A model generated the notes under the pieces. It was not told the DNA's origin and made no database searches. It saw only the letters and a list, made by a program, of their open reading frames with translations. Positions 48,126 to 57,955 of a DNA stretch of 64,000 nt are shown one piece after another; positions within the stretch are counted from its first letter, which is position 1, and the number at the start of each line of letters is the position of its first letter. The translations under genes were made by a program, and so were the position numbers. The DNA comes from Eutypa lata (Eukaryota > Ascomycota > Sordariomycetes > Xylariales > Diatrypaceae): NCBI GenBank assembly GCA_022661535.1, contig JAKULF010000008.1, positions 3,490,365 through 3,554,364 on the forward strand, in the 5' to 3' direction.

Positions 48126-49538
48126 ATGGCACAAAAGCAGGCTTTGAGTGTCGCGGAGAAGCTGGAGGCAGTCCCTTCCGGGGATTATATTTCTTTCCTC
48201 CAGTCAATAAATCGAGATGATCTAGCAGCGGAGCTGATAGAGATAGGGGAACCACCATTGGAAGACGAGCGAATACTAAAGCTACTTTTCGATGGTATAG
48301 TCCAACATGTATGCGAGCGTGCGCATAAGTCCGTAACTAATATCTCGGTTCAAGATGTGCTTCAGTCAAAGGTCCCTGAATACAATACGTTGGATGAGAG
48401 AGAAGGAACGAACTCAAAGAATTGGAAGTGGCCTAGGGTTCTCCCAACCCATGTCGAAGAGATGGACGAATGTACTTACGACACTATTAAGACCGCTTTT
48501 GGCTTCACCTTCGACATGGAAACCTCTGAGTGTCGTTCAAATATGAAAAGAAGGGCAACTGATGTAGAGCACTATCTTAAACCGAAAGTAGAGGCTGAGA
48601 TTCAACATGTCGCACAGTCCTACATGTTACCTATCATACAGGCTTGTGTCAATGCAGGCCTGGAGTCTCTGCCTGAAGAACTCGGTATCCCAGAAGACAC
48701 TACTCTGGTGATGAAAGGTATCGAGGGGTTCATGGAGCAAAGCGATTCTAGTCTTGATGAAAGCCAATACGTGCGGGCAAAGGCCAGAGGTATAATGGAC
48801 TGGAGTATATATCTTCTAATCAAAGGTAAAGAAAAAAGGTATATCGCAGTTGGGGAAAATAAGTTAAGTTCCAAATGGACTTCATCATGGCTTCCTAGAA
48901 AGCTTGGGGGAAAATTCGCGGGCGGGGAAGCTCAATGGCCGTTGAGACAGAAAGCCAATTATTGTCTCAATAGCAATACGAGCTGGAGCTTCTTGTATAC
49001 TCCTAAAGAGACTGTCCTCTGCCGGTTTTACATTGTCAAGCTTGACGAAGGTAAAAAGAACACCAGTGATGTCCCGTGTTTTGGGATGCAATGGAAATCC
49101 ATCCCAACGCAACCAGATATGCCCCATAATCCACTTGGCTCGGTTATGGGGATATGGGCGTGGGTCCTGTTTTCCTTCGTCGACGAAGATCGAGGATTAC
49201 GAACACGCGATGAATTATGCCCACTAGCTGATATTCTTCCGAAATTTGGATTTGATCCCGCTGAAATGAAGCAGATGAAAGATAGAGAACTCTCGAGTGA
49301 GGTGTTCGAAAGGGTGATAGAAGGAGTGTGCGCAACAATGATGGAATCCTGCGCTGTTGATTTCTTTTCGGCAATTAGACAGCTGCGGGATTTGGGAAAG
49401 AATTCGGAACTTGATGAAATCTCCGGATATGCCATGCGTGGGGTTGTCATGATTAGAGACGCACTGAAAAGGAAAGTGACAGATGATATCGATGATGTCG
49501 TCGATCATGTGGAACTGCCTCCTAGAAAACGTGTTTGA
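48126..49538 (+). CDS. Uncharacterised protein with a possible PD-(D/E)XK nuclease-like core
   Basis: Intact single-exon gene of 470 residues; not a family I can name. The centre (residues about 215-255) reads ARGIMDWSIYLLIKGKEKRYIAVGENKLSSKW. An Asp before a hydrophobic strand followed by an E-x-K in the next strand is the minimal layout of a PD-(D/E)XK phosphodiesterase fold, which is common in fungal accessory proteins. The match is short, so this is a hypothesis. The N-terminal part is acidic and helical (SVAEKLEAVPSGDYISFLQ), the C-terminal part has FSFVDEDRGLRTRDELCPLADILPKFG, and the tail ends KRKVTDDIDDVVDHVELPPRKRV, a basic possible nuclear signal. No signal peptide or membrane segment. 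It lies 400 bp upstream of an Fta2-type gene on the same strand. Confidence 0.6.
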   Translation: MAQKQALSVAEKLEAVPSGDYISFLQSINRDDLAAELIEIGEPPLEDERILKLLFDGIVQHVCERAHKSVTNISVQDVLQSKVPEYNTLDEREGTNSKNWKWPRVLPTHVEEMDECTYDTIKTAFGFTFDMETSECRSNMKRRATDVEHYLKPKVEAEIQHVAQSYMLPIIQACVNAGLESLPEELGIPEDTTLVMKGIEGFMEQSDSSLDESQYVRAKARGIMDWSIYLLIKGKEKRYIAVGENKLSSKWTSSWLPRKLGGKFAGGEAQWPLRQKANYCLNSNTSWSFLYTPKETVLCRFYIVKLDEGKKNTSDVPCFGMQWKSIPTQPDMPHNPLGSVMGIWAWVLFSFVDEDRGLRTRDELCPLADILPKFGFDPAEMKQMKDRELSSEVFERVIEGVCATMMESCAVDFFSAIRQLRDLGKNSELDEISGYAMRGVVMIRDALKRKVTDDIDDVVDHVELPPRKRV

Positions 49539-49938
49539 AAGGGAGATTGCGTTCGAACAAAGGAAACGCAGTAATTGGAATGGGCTTACCTTAACAGAGG
49601 TAAGAATAATTCAAACCATAGCTTTCTACAAATCATTTTGTAAAACGATCATTAATTTTCATAACCTTAAAACTAGTCCGTCACTGAATGTTTTACTTGC
49701 ATTAGCAATAATCACCATGTATAAACTTCTCAAAGATAATATCGGAACTGATATAGGTAAATAAAGAATATGACATAGAGATAATTCTTTTGACATGTCG
49801 ATGAAATGTCTCACCTGTAAAAACAAAGCAAACAAAGAAACCCAACTTATGATAATGCGGCAGGTAAGTGATACTCTTTCAGACGTTCCTGTTCCGCTTA
49901 TGATTCATTTTAATCCATCACCAACTGAGAACTACACA
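49539..49938. other. Intergenic, no certain gene
   Basis: 400 bp. A minor ORF starting at 49795 runs in frame into the next gene (MSMKCLTCKNKANKE...), so a longer N-terminus with a CxxC is possible. However, a GTAAGT donor follows CGGCAG at 49859-49863, and the region has weak coding character. Confidence 0.4.
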
Positions 49939-50891
49939 ATGGCTAGTTTGCCTCCTATTCCGGGGCCAAAACTGGGCCGTTTTGAGCTTGAAGGAACAGC
50001 AAAGATTTCCTTCCTCAAAAACTTGGTGGCGGTGAAGATGCGACGGCATATAAAGTCCGACTTAACGGTAAGATTTTCGTGCTGAAAGTGGTACAGATCC
50101 CGCCACCCACTACTTCTGTTTTGAAAGAGCTACTAATCCATGACACGTCATAGTATGAGTATGATGGTGGGCATGCTGAAGAACCTATATTCCCACCTGA
50201 GGGAATACTGTGGACCGAGTTGGATGCTTTATATTATTTACACCCATTCTACAACGAATGTAGAGCATACGGTCGACTAGCGGAAGTAGGAAGAGGATCT
50301 TTCAGTCCAATGCCATGGGTATATCCTCTTCAGCCCTGAACAGGAAAGTCAGCTCCAGGTGTATACCGGGCAACCATTCGACCGGCCAGATGCTTATAAA
50401 GACATGCCAATTTTTGCACTGGTAAAGAGCTACATCGATAGCGAGACAAAGTTCTTGCCACGCATGATACCAAAAATGATGAAAAACATCCATTCCTACC
50501 ACAAGAATGGGATATGGATCAACGACATTCATGCAAACAACTATCTTGATGGTATCTTGTTCGACTTGAGCCGCGCTAAGACAGCACCACACCCGGACTT
50601 GATGCCAGCCAGCGTGGAGCAGGCGTCTGAGATGGGCCTTGTTCCAGAGACACCAGGAAGCGATTACTCAACTTTCGATAGCATGATCGACGATTGGAAC
50701 AGCCAACATCCTCGACGGCACATATGGTCTCGTTTCAACCCAGTTTACAGTACGCGGAAAGATTAAGAGGTTATGACAGATCAGACCATAAAGGGTTCAC
50801 CAAAAGAATAACGAACCGTGACTCGGTTGTCTACCACCGCCCAGAACTCAGTAAATGGCAAAAGAGCTTCAGATATGCAACCGAAGATTGA
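49939..50891 (+). CDS. Fta2-type (PF13095-like) kinase-fold protein; three frame breaks
   Basis: Resembles the fungal family annotated as Sim4 complex subunit Fta2, a protein-kinase-like fold; expanded, non-kinetochore members are common. The start MASLPPIPGPKLGRFELEG matches the family opening. Then come ISFLK, LGGGEDATAYKVRLNGKIFVLKV (a glycine loop and the VLK lysine) and, after a 63-nt intron (50091-50153), YEYDGGHAEE and YYLHPFYNECRAYGRL. Further on are QCHGYILFS, FALVKSYID and a degenerate catalytic loop (IWINDIHANNYLDGILFDLSRA), where the usual HRD is absent and ND...N...D remain. The frame breaks at A5 50017-50021, near 50291-50296 and near 50745-50751; the last carries the gene on to YAERLRGYD and a stop at 50889-50891. 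Kinetochore function should not be assumed. Confidence 0.68.
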
Positions 50892-51359
50892 AACCATCTA
50901 ATATTCAGACGCAAACGTTGTAGATAATCATCTTACTATAGACATACATTTAGTTAAGCGAACGTGGGCCAAAATATTTCCTACACTTTACGAAAGACGT
51001 AGTTAAGCAGTGAATAGACATATGCTCACGTAGTTGTCACAAAAATTTACGGACCTAAAATATTTACTCATTATATTTAAGGCTAGTAAGGGGGTTCTGA
51101 CCAAAGTCCTCTTCATAAAGATTAAGAGGGTGATATCATGATGCTCGATGATGGAATCGCTATGGGAAATAGGTTGACTCAGCCACCACTCTATGGGAAA
51201 AAGAGTCGGAAGCTCTGGATTTCAGTTTGCATTGCTGCTTTTGTTAACAAATTCGGTTTAAGTTACCTTATACATCAGGCCTTTCTCGGCTGTATAACTG
51301 CGCCGCAATTATGCCGCAGCTGCTTTATGGTTACATATTGTATTTTACGTACTTATTAA
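50892..51359. other. Transition into the A+T-rich block
   Basis: Normal composition until about 51350, then abrupt loss of G+C. A 73-codon ORF (51138-51359) ends at the boundary and has no motif. Confidence 0.5.
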
Positions 51360-52485
51360 GCTTAATATAAAAATACTTATAAATTTCAAAAGCTAATCGA
51401 AAAAGGCTTAATATAATTTAATAAATTTCGGCTTTTTATATATTAAAAACGTTTTTTTTTTATATAAATCGATTTTTACTTTTATAACGTTTTTATTAAT
51501 AATTAATTAATAAAAATACGTATTAAAAAATAATTAAATTATTAAATTTAAAATTAAATAACGATTATAAATATATATATATTTTTATTATAACTTTAAT
51601 TAAAATAATAATTATAAAATTAAAATTTAAAAACTTTATATATTAAAATTATTTTATTTAAATATTTTTATAATTAATATATTATTAATATAATTTTAAT
51701 TATTTCGAAAAAAGTTATTTAAAAGTATTATTATATAATAAAAGCTTAAAGCGTTATAATTTTAACGATATAATAAATAATTATAATATATTAAAAAAAA
51801 AACGTTTAAATAAATTTATATAAATTATTTATTTAAACGATTATTTAATTTATATATTATTATTATTATTTTAATTAAAAAAATTATAACGCTTTAAGTT
51901 TTTTTTTATATAATATTATTTTTAAACGACTTTTTTTAAAATAATTAAAGTAATAATAATAATATACGAATTAAATAATCGTTTAAATAAATAATTTACG
52001 TAATTTAATTTAAATTTATAAATTTATAAATTTATAAATTTATAAGTTTATAAGTTTATAAGTTTATAAATTTATAAATTTATAAGTTTATAAATTACTT
52101 TATAAATTTAAAAATCTTTTTTAATTATATATTATTATTATTATTATTTTAATTAAAAAAATTATAATATTTAAAGTTTTTATTATATTAAATTATATTT
52201 ATATAACTTTTTTATAAATAATTAAAGCGATAATAATAATATATATATAAAAAGTATATTAAAATATATTTATAAAATAATTTTTATAAAGTAATTTATT
52301 AATTTTAATTCGTATAACTTTATTTTAATTTTAAAAAAATTTCGAAATTTTTTATTAATATATTAATTTATAAAATATTTATAATTAAATTTTTATATTT
52401 ATTAAATATATTTTTAATTTATTATAAATTATTTTATAATAAATTATAATATTTATTAATATATAAAATTGTTTTTTATTAAACC
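51360..52485. repeat. A+T-rich RIP-type block 1
   Basis: About 1.1 kb made almost entirely of A and T. Remaining C occurs nearly only in CpG and CpT; CpA and TpG are practically absent, the footprint of repeat-induced point mutation taken to completion. It contains an inverted repeat: an arm around 51818-51882 (core TTATTTAAACGATTATTTAA) and its near-perfect reverse complement around 51938-52003. A related copy of the same AT/ATT pattern occurs at about 52120-52165 with an inverse at 52218-52250. No ORF. Probably the remains of a transposable element whose family can no longer be read. Confidence 0.85.
52012..52106. repeat. Short-period tandem array within block 1
   Basis: A 9-10 bp unit of the form TTTATAAAT/TTTATAAGT is repeated about ten times with A/G variation. 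The same unit dominates the distal part of block 2 (about 62100-63360). Confidence 0.8.
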
Positions 52486-53095
52486 GACTTAAGTCGCCGT
52501 AGCTTGCGAAAAATCCTGAAGATTTAATTGGCCAAAACTTGGTGCATTAGCGTGGTACAAAATATACATACGGCGGCCTGAGATCTAAGGCAACATTTAA
52601 CAAGTAATATTCCAGACCCTTCTTAACTAAAAGCCCACAGCATAATTGTGGTGCATTCCAAGCCACAACATATTGACCTAGCATCGCAGGCGTATACCAA
52701 AACATGCTTTCTAAGAATGGATGGTTCTTATCCAATCAATTTCCCATTACTCAAAGTTACCAGGCCGATTCATGATGTATTTATTGATAAATAGCACCCT
52801 TCTCTTTCCTAAAAAAAATAAAAATAAACACTCTTCCTCCGCACCCCTGATCTAAATGTCTTCGCGTCCCAGGATCACTTAATCCATCACGGATCAGACC
52901 ACGCAAAATGCTCGGGATTCGTCCCTTCTTAGAGTTCCTCGTGAAGTAAGATAGCCTCTTGATGGTTCGTGACACCTAAGCTAATGAAGCGTTCAGGTAC
53001 GGCAGGTAATCTATACATACGCCGTCGTGGTTGACCAGCCTATCGAACCTAAACCATATCCTAGGTCAAATGCGCGCTCAAACCTTTTCATTCCA
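52486..53095. other. Normal-composition flank of the gene island
   Basis: G+C content recovers sharply at about 52485. No gene is recognised before the DUF7730-like fragment; small ORFs lack motifs. The DUF7730-like gene may have lost its N-terminal exons here. Confidence 0.45.
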
Positions 53096-53682
53096 ATGGA
53101 AACCAAAAGGACATTGTCGGGAAAGGCCCCGGCTGTATCACCCATCGAGGAGGCCTTTACTTTTACAAGGCTGCTTCAAACTTGCTACGCCATTTATGTA
53201 GAGCTCTCGAAGCTGCCGATCTTCTACAACATCAACACGTTTCTGTTCAATAGAGATGACATTCTCTTAGACTATCTCGTCGCAATCACACCGGAAAGAC
53301 GGAACCAGATTTGGAATCTTGTCCTAATAGGAAATCCCAGTGGTCTTCACTACGTACCATATGCGGAGAACCAGCACCTTTTCACGATGCTAACCCAATG
53401 CGCCGGATTGAAGTGCTTTAGTTTCTTGTATAGCGCATCAGTAGTTTATAGTCCCAGTCTAAGTCGGGAGCAGGTCGGAGAAATTCTAGAGTATTACTAC
53501 AATAGGGCCTATCTTCCGGATGATTGCTGGTCGGTGTGGAGTCTCCTTCTTTTCGGCCGTTGGTACATGTCGAAGGGAGGCTAGTATTTGATTTCGTTGA
53601 CGGCCAGTTATCGCGATTCTTCTCCTCTCCTAGCGTACCTACGGGAGAGTCATCTCCTATTCGGACTTTGCAGAGGACATGA
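53096..53682 (+). CDS. DUF7730-like fungal protein, N-terminally short; one frameshift
   Basis: Resembles the DUF7730 group of fungal proteins: LLQTCYAIYVELSKLPIFYNINTFLFN corresponds to their LLxTCRxIYxE...LLYSxNTFxF core, followed by DYLVAITPERRNQIWNLVLIG. The usual N-terminal FLxLPxEIRxxIY segment is missing, so the gene is truncated or an upstream exon is unrecognised. The first ATG in frame is 53096; the longer reading frame starts only at a GTG. The first frame stops after MSKGG at about 53584. One extra G at 53579-53580 continues LVFDFVDGQLSRFFSSPSVP to a TGA at 53680-53682. Function of the family is unknown. The gene sits alone with the SET fragment between two RIP blocks. Confidence 0.55.
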
Positions 53683-53705
53683 AACGTGTTAGTCATGCCG
53701 TATGT

Positions 53706-54393
53706 ATGCGACGGGAGCAATTAACAACAAAGTATGGTACAAATTGGGCACTGCGAGAAAGAACGACACCACGCCCTTTGGAGGATGCGCTACGGGCTTC
53801 TTATCTTGGAGAAGTTTTTGTAGACAAACGCTTAGCGGAGTATCCCTAACATTACCACACCGTTGTCTTCTAATTATCGTCGCAAAACGAACTACGAGCA
53901 ACGGGGCTTGAGCAGCAGCTACTTCATGTCACTAGAAGACGTATTCATCGATGCCACTGCTATAGGCAATATCAATCGGTTTTGTAATCACTCATGCCAA
54001 CCAAACTGCTATGTGGGAGTGTGGCTTGTGACTGGAAAATCTCGCGCCGGCATGTTCGCCTCTCGACATATCGAAGCAGGCGAAGAATTAACATTTGATT
54101 GCCGAATGAGCTTCGATAGCCTTGATAATGTGCCATGCCAATGTAGCGAAAAGGCGTGTTCCGGGTGGTTCAACATTAAGCCAAGAGAACCACAACGACG
54201 ACCGGCATATCGACAAGCGAGACAAGCCTTCTGCATTATTCAGACAAAAACAATCCGTGGCCACGAACGGATGATGGCGACGTTCCGAGTAAACAAACGT
54301 AAACTTGTAGAGAGTGTCAACGTCGAACCTAAACGACCACGTACCAATGTCAGTACCGCCACAGCAAGCGCATTGTGCAGTTCAACAGCCTAA
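53706..54393 (+). pseudogene. SET-domain lysine methyltransferase fragment (SET plus post-SET, pre-SET lost)
   Basis: Carries the second half of a SET domain: YLGEVFVD (the GEV strand), VFIDATAIGNINRFCNHSCQPNCYVGVW (catalytic NHSCxPN pseudoknot), AGMFASRHIEAGEELTFDC, and a post-SET CQCSEKACSGW whose cysteines could bind zinc. The readable frame starts at an ATG at 53706 or at an upstream exon. The pre-SET/AWS cysteine cluster is absent apart from one Cys. The frame breaks at the CCC 53844-53846 (AEYP to NITTPLSSNYRR). The C-terminal tail is basic and short (RVNKRKLVESVNVEPKRPR). Full fungal SET2/ASH1-type enzymes are far longer, so this looks like a truncated duplicate at the edge of RIP DNA. 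It could still be expressed; I rate a functional gene less likely. Confidence 0.6.
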
Positions 54394-54769
54394 AGCTGCA
54401 GCGGCACCCCATGGCGGACTTGTATGTGATAAGCCTCTACTACTCGCGAAATGAACAGTATTGCGAGGTGAGTTCCGAGCTAAAGGAAGTTGAAAGGTTT
54501 CAATTTCTTCAGTATAGACAATATGAAGGACAAGGTCAAGGAGCTCTGTTAAGGCCTTAGATCACAATAAGTGGCATCGCAACGCCTGAGTTACATACAT
54601 CTACCTAGGTATATATATAAATACCCATCTAGCAAATCCAGTCCAAAGACGTTGCTTAAAAGCGGTCCAGCTGTATCCTTTATGCGGCTAAGTGAAGGTA
54701 GTAATTTCCCAGCAAAGTAAGCTCGTCACCGGTAAAAGGCGGCTAATAAGCATATCTACTTAAGATTAA
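54394..54769. other. Right flank of the island
   Basis: Ordinary composition until about 54765. A 61-codon ORF overlaps the end of the SET fragment but shows no motif. Composition drops to nearly pure A+T from 54770 on. Confidence 0.5.
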
Positions 54770-54983
54770 TTAATTAATTGATTATATTTAACGTAAAGAA
54801 CGTTTTTTATTAAAGTAAATTATGCCTTTTAAAGTTATTATATAATAAAATTATAAAAGATTTAATTATATATTATATATAATTTATTTCGTTTACGTAT
54901 TTATTTTTATTATTATAATAATTAATTTATATATTTTAACTTTTTTTATTTTAAAATTATTTAAAATATATTTTTATAAAAGA

Positions 54984-55862
54984 TTTATTATTTTTTATAA
55001 ACTTTATTTATTTTTCGTTTTTTTTAAATATTATATATATATTATTTTAAATATATATTTAAATAATAATTAATATTTTCGTTATTATTTATTAAAAAAA
55101 TTATTATAATGTTTTTTATTTATTTTAATTATAATAATTATTAAAATTAATATAATTAAATTATTCGTAATAATTAACGAAATTTTTATAATTAAATTTT
55201 ATTATAAATAATTTATATAATATAATTTTTTTAAAAAATATAAAGTATAACTTTATTAATAAAAAAAATTAACTTTATAATATTTAAGCTTTTTTAAGCT
55301 TTTTATTACTTTTAAAATTTTTATTTATTTTTAATTTTTAAATATCGTTTTATTTATATTATTATAAATATAATTATATTTTCGATTATAAATATTATTA
55401 TTATTTAATATATTTATCATTTTATTATTTTTTATAAACTTTATTTATTTTTCGTTTTTTTTAAATATTATATATATATTATTTTAAATATATATTTAAA
55501 TAATAATTAATATTTTCGTTATTATTTATTAAAAAAATTATTATAATGTTTTTTATTTATTTTAATTATAATAATTATTAAAATTAATATAATTAAATTA
55601 TTCGTAATAATTAACGAAATTTTTATAATTAAATTTTATTATAAATAATTTATATAATATAATTTTTTAAAAATATAAAGTATAACTTTATTAATAAAAA
55701 AAATTAACTTTATAATATTTAAGCTTTTTTAAGCTTTTTATTACTTTTAAAATTTTTATTTATTTTTAATTTTTAAATATCGTTTTATTTATATTATTAT
55801 AAATATAATTATATTTTCGATTATAAATATTATTATTATTTAATATATTTATCATTTTATTA
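54984..55862. repeat. Near-identical tandem duplication, unit about 437 bp
   Basis: The sequence starting TTTATTATTTTTTATAAAC at 54984 recurs at 55421 and runs in parallel to about 55860. The differences I can see are length changes in T and A homopolymers (for example at 55228-55240 versus 55663-55675). No third copy is seen directly after. Confidence 0.85.
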
Positions 55863-57893
55863 TTTTTTATATTTAAAAATTTAAAAATTTATTAAATAAT
55901 AACTTTTAATTTATATAACGTTATTATTTTTTAAAAATAACGAAAAACGATTTAAAAAATTAAATAAACTTTCGTTAAATTCGTTTATTATTAATATATT
56001 ACTTAATATAATTAAATATTTATATTACGTATTATTTTTTTATATTTATATTAAAATCTTTAAGTTATTTATAAATATAATCTTTTTAATAATACTTTTT
56101 AAAAAAATAAAAAATATTAATTAAATTAATTTTTTTAAATAATTTTAATAATATAATTTATTTTATTTAATTACGTATTTAAATTACGATTAACGACGTA
56201 ATAAATAAAAAACTTATTTACGTAACTTTTAAAATATATTAAATTAAAAGTATTTATTTATAACGTTATATATTAAATATAATAATTTAAAAATATAACG
56301 AAACTTTTTAAAATTATTTAAATATTAAAAAATAATTTATTTAAATTAAATCGTTATTTATAATAAATTAAAATATATATTATTTTATATTTAATTTTAA
56401 ATATATATATAACGTTTATTTATTAACTTTAAAATATAAAACGTTTAAAATAATAATAATATATTTTTAAATTATTATTTTAATATATAAATTTTAAAGA
56501 TTAAATAATTAAATATTAACGTTAAAATAACGCTTTAAATAATTAAAAAAAGTATTTATTTTTTATATTAAATCGATTAACTTTTAATAATAAAAACTTT
56601 TTTTAATAATAATAATAATTATATAATAAAGAAATTTATAACGATTTATTTAATTAATAAAATTATTTTTATTTTTTTATTTTTACATTTATTATATATA
56701 TAATAATTTTAACGTTAATGTATTTTAATTTAAAACGTTAATTTTAATATTAATTTTAAAAAATAATATTATAATTAAGTTTTTAAAATTATTAATAAAA
56801 CGAATTTTTTATAAATATTCGTTATAATATAATAAAAAGTTTTTAAAGTTTTAAATTATTAAAATATAATTAATTAATAAAAAATTAAATAATTTTTAAT
56901 TTATTAAAATAATTATATAATTATAATTTTAAATTATTTAAAAATATTAAAAAGTTAAAAGAAATTTTAATTAATATTAATTTAATTTTTAAAAATTTAA
57001 TTATTTATTTATTATTTAAAATAATAAATAAAATAATCGTTTAATTTAATAATTAAAAGTTTAATTATTTTTTTTATAAAAAAAAGTTTAATTTTTTAAC
57101 GATTATTACTTTTCGATTTATTATTTTTAAAAATTAAATTTAAGGTTTTTTAAAATAAATGTTTAACGTTAACGATATAACTTTAATTATTTTATAATAA
57201 ATAAAATATTACGTAATTAATAAAATCTTATTAATTATTAAATTTATAAAGTATTATTATTTAATTTAATTTATTTATTTATAAACTTAACTTTTTTAAT
57301 ATATTATTATATTAATTTAATTACGATTTAATCGTATAAAAAATTTATATATTTTTTTATCGAAAAATTTAAGTTTTATAATAATTAATTAAATAAATTA
57401 ACTTTTAATAAAATTAATATTATTAATTTAATAATAAATTACGTTTAAATTACGAAATAATTAATATTTTAATTTAATAATTTAAGCTTTTATAAATTAA
57501 TAAATAATTATTATTAATTAATTATAAAAATTAAATTTATTATTATAAAAATTAATAAAGTTTAATTAAACTTACGAATTAATAAAAATAAAAAAGTAAT
57601 TTTTATTTAAAGTTAAAGTAATTATTAACTTAATTTAACGATTTTTACTTTTAAAGCTTATCGTAATATATATTTAATAATTCGATAACTCGATCGTAAC
57701 GATTTAATTACGATTCGTTTAAAGTTAAAAAAGCGTTATTTAACGTTAAGTTGTAATTTACTTTATAAGCTTTCGTAATACTTTTATTATAATATTAAAT
57801 ATTAAATATTTAATGCGTAAAATATAAACCGAAAATGTATTATATATTTATATTTAAATTAACTTAATTAATATAATAAATTATTAATTTAAA

Positions 57894-57895
<2 letters not shown>

Positions 57896-57954
<59 letters not shown>

Positions 57955-57955
57955 T
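57896..57955. repeat. (AAT)n trinucleotide microsatellite
   Basis: About twenty uninterrupted AAT units within block 2. Confidence 0.92.

Noticed and set aside
338..53846. Treating each frameshifted gene as a pseudogene
   Set aside because: The breaks are too regular (single bases in homopolymers) and hit essential single-copy genes; sequence error is simpler. Only the truncated SET fragment is called a pseudogene.
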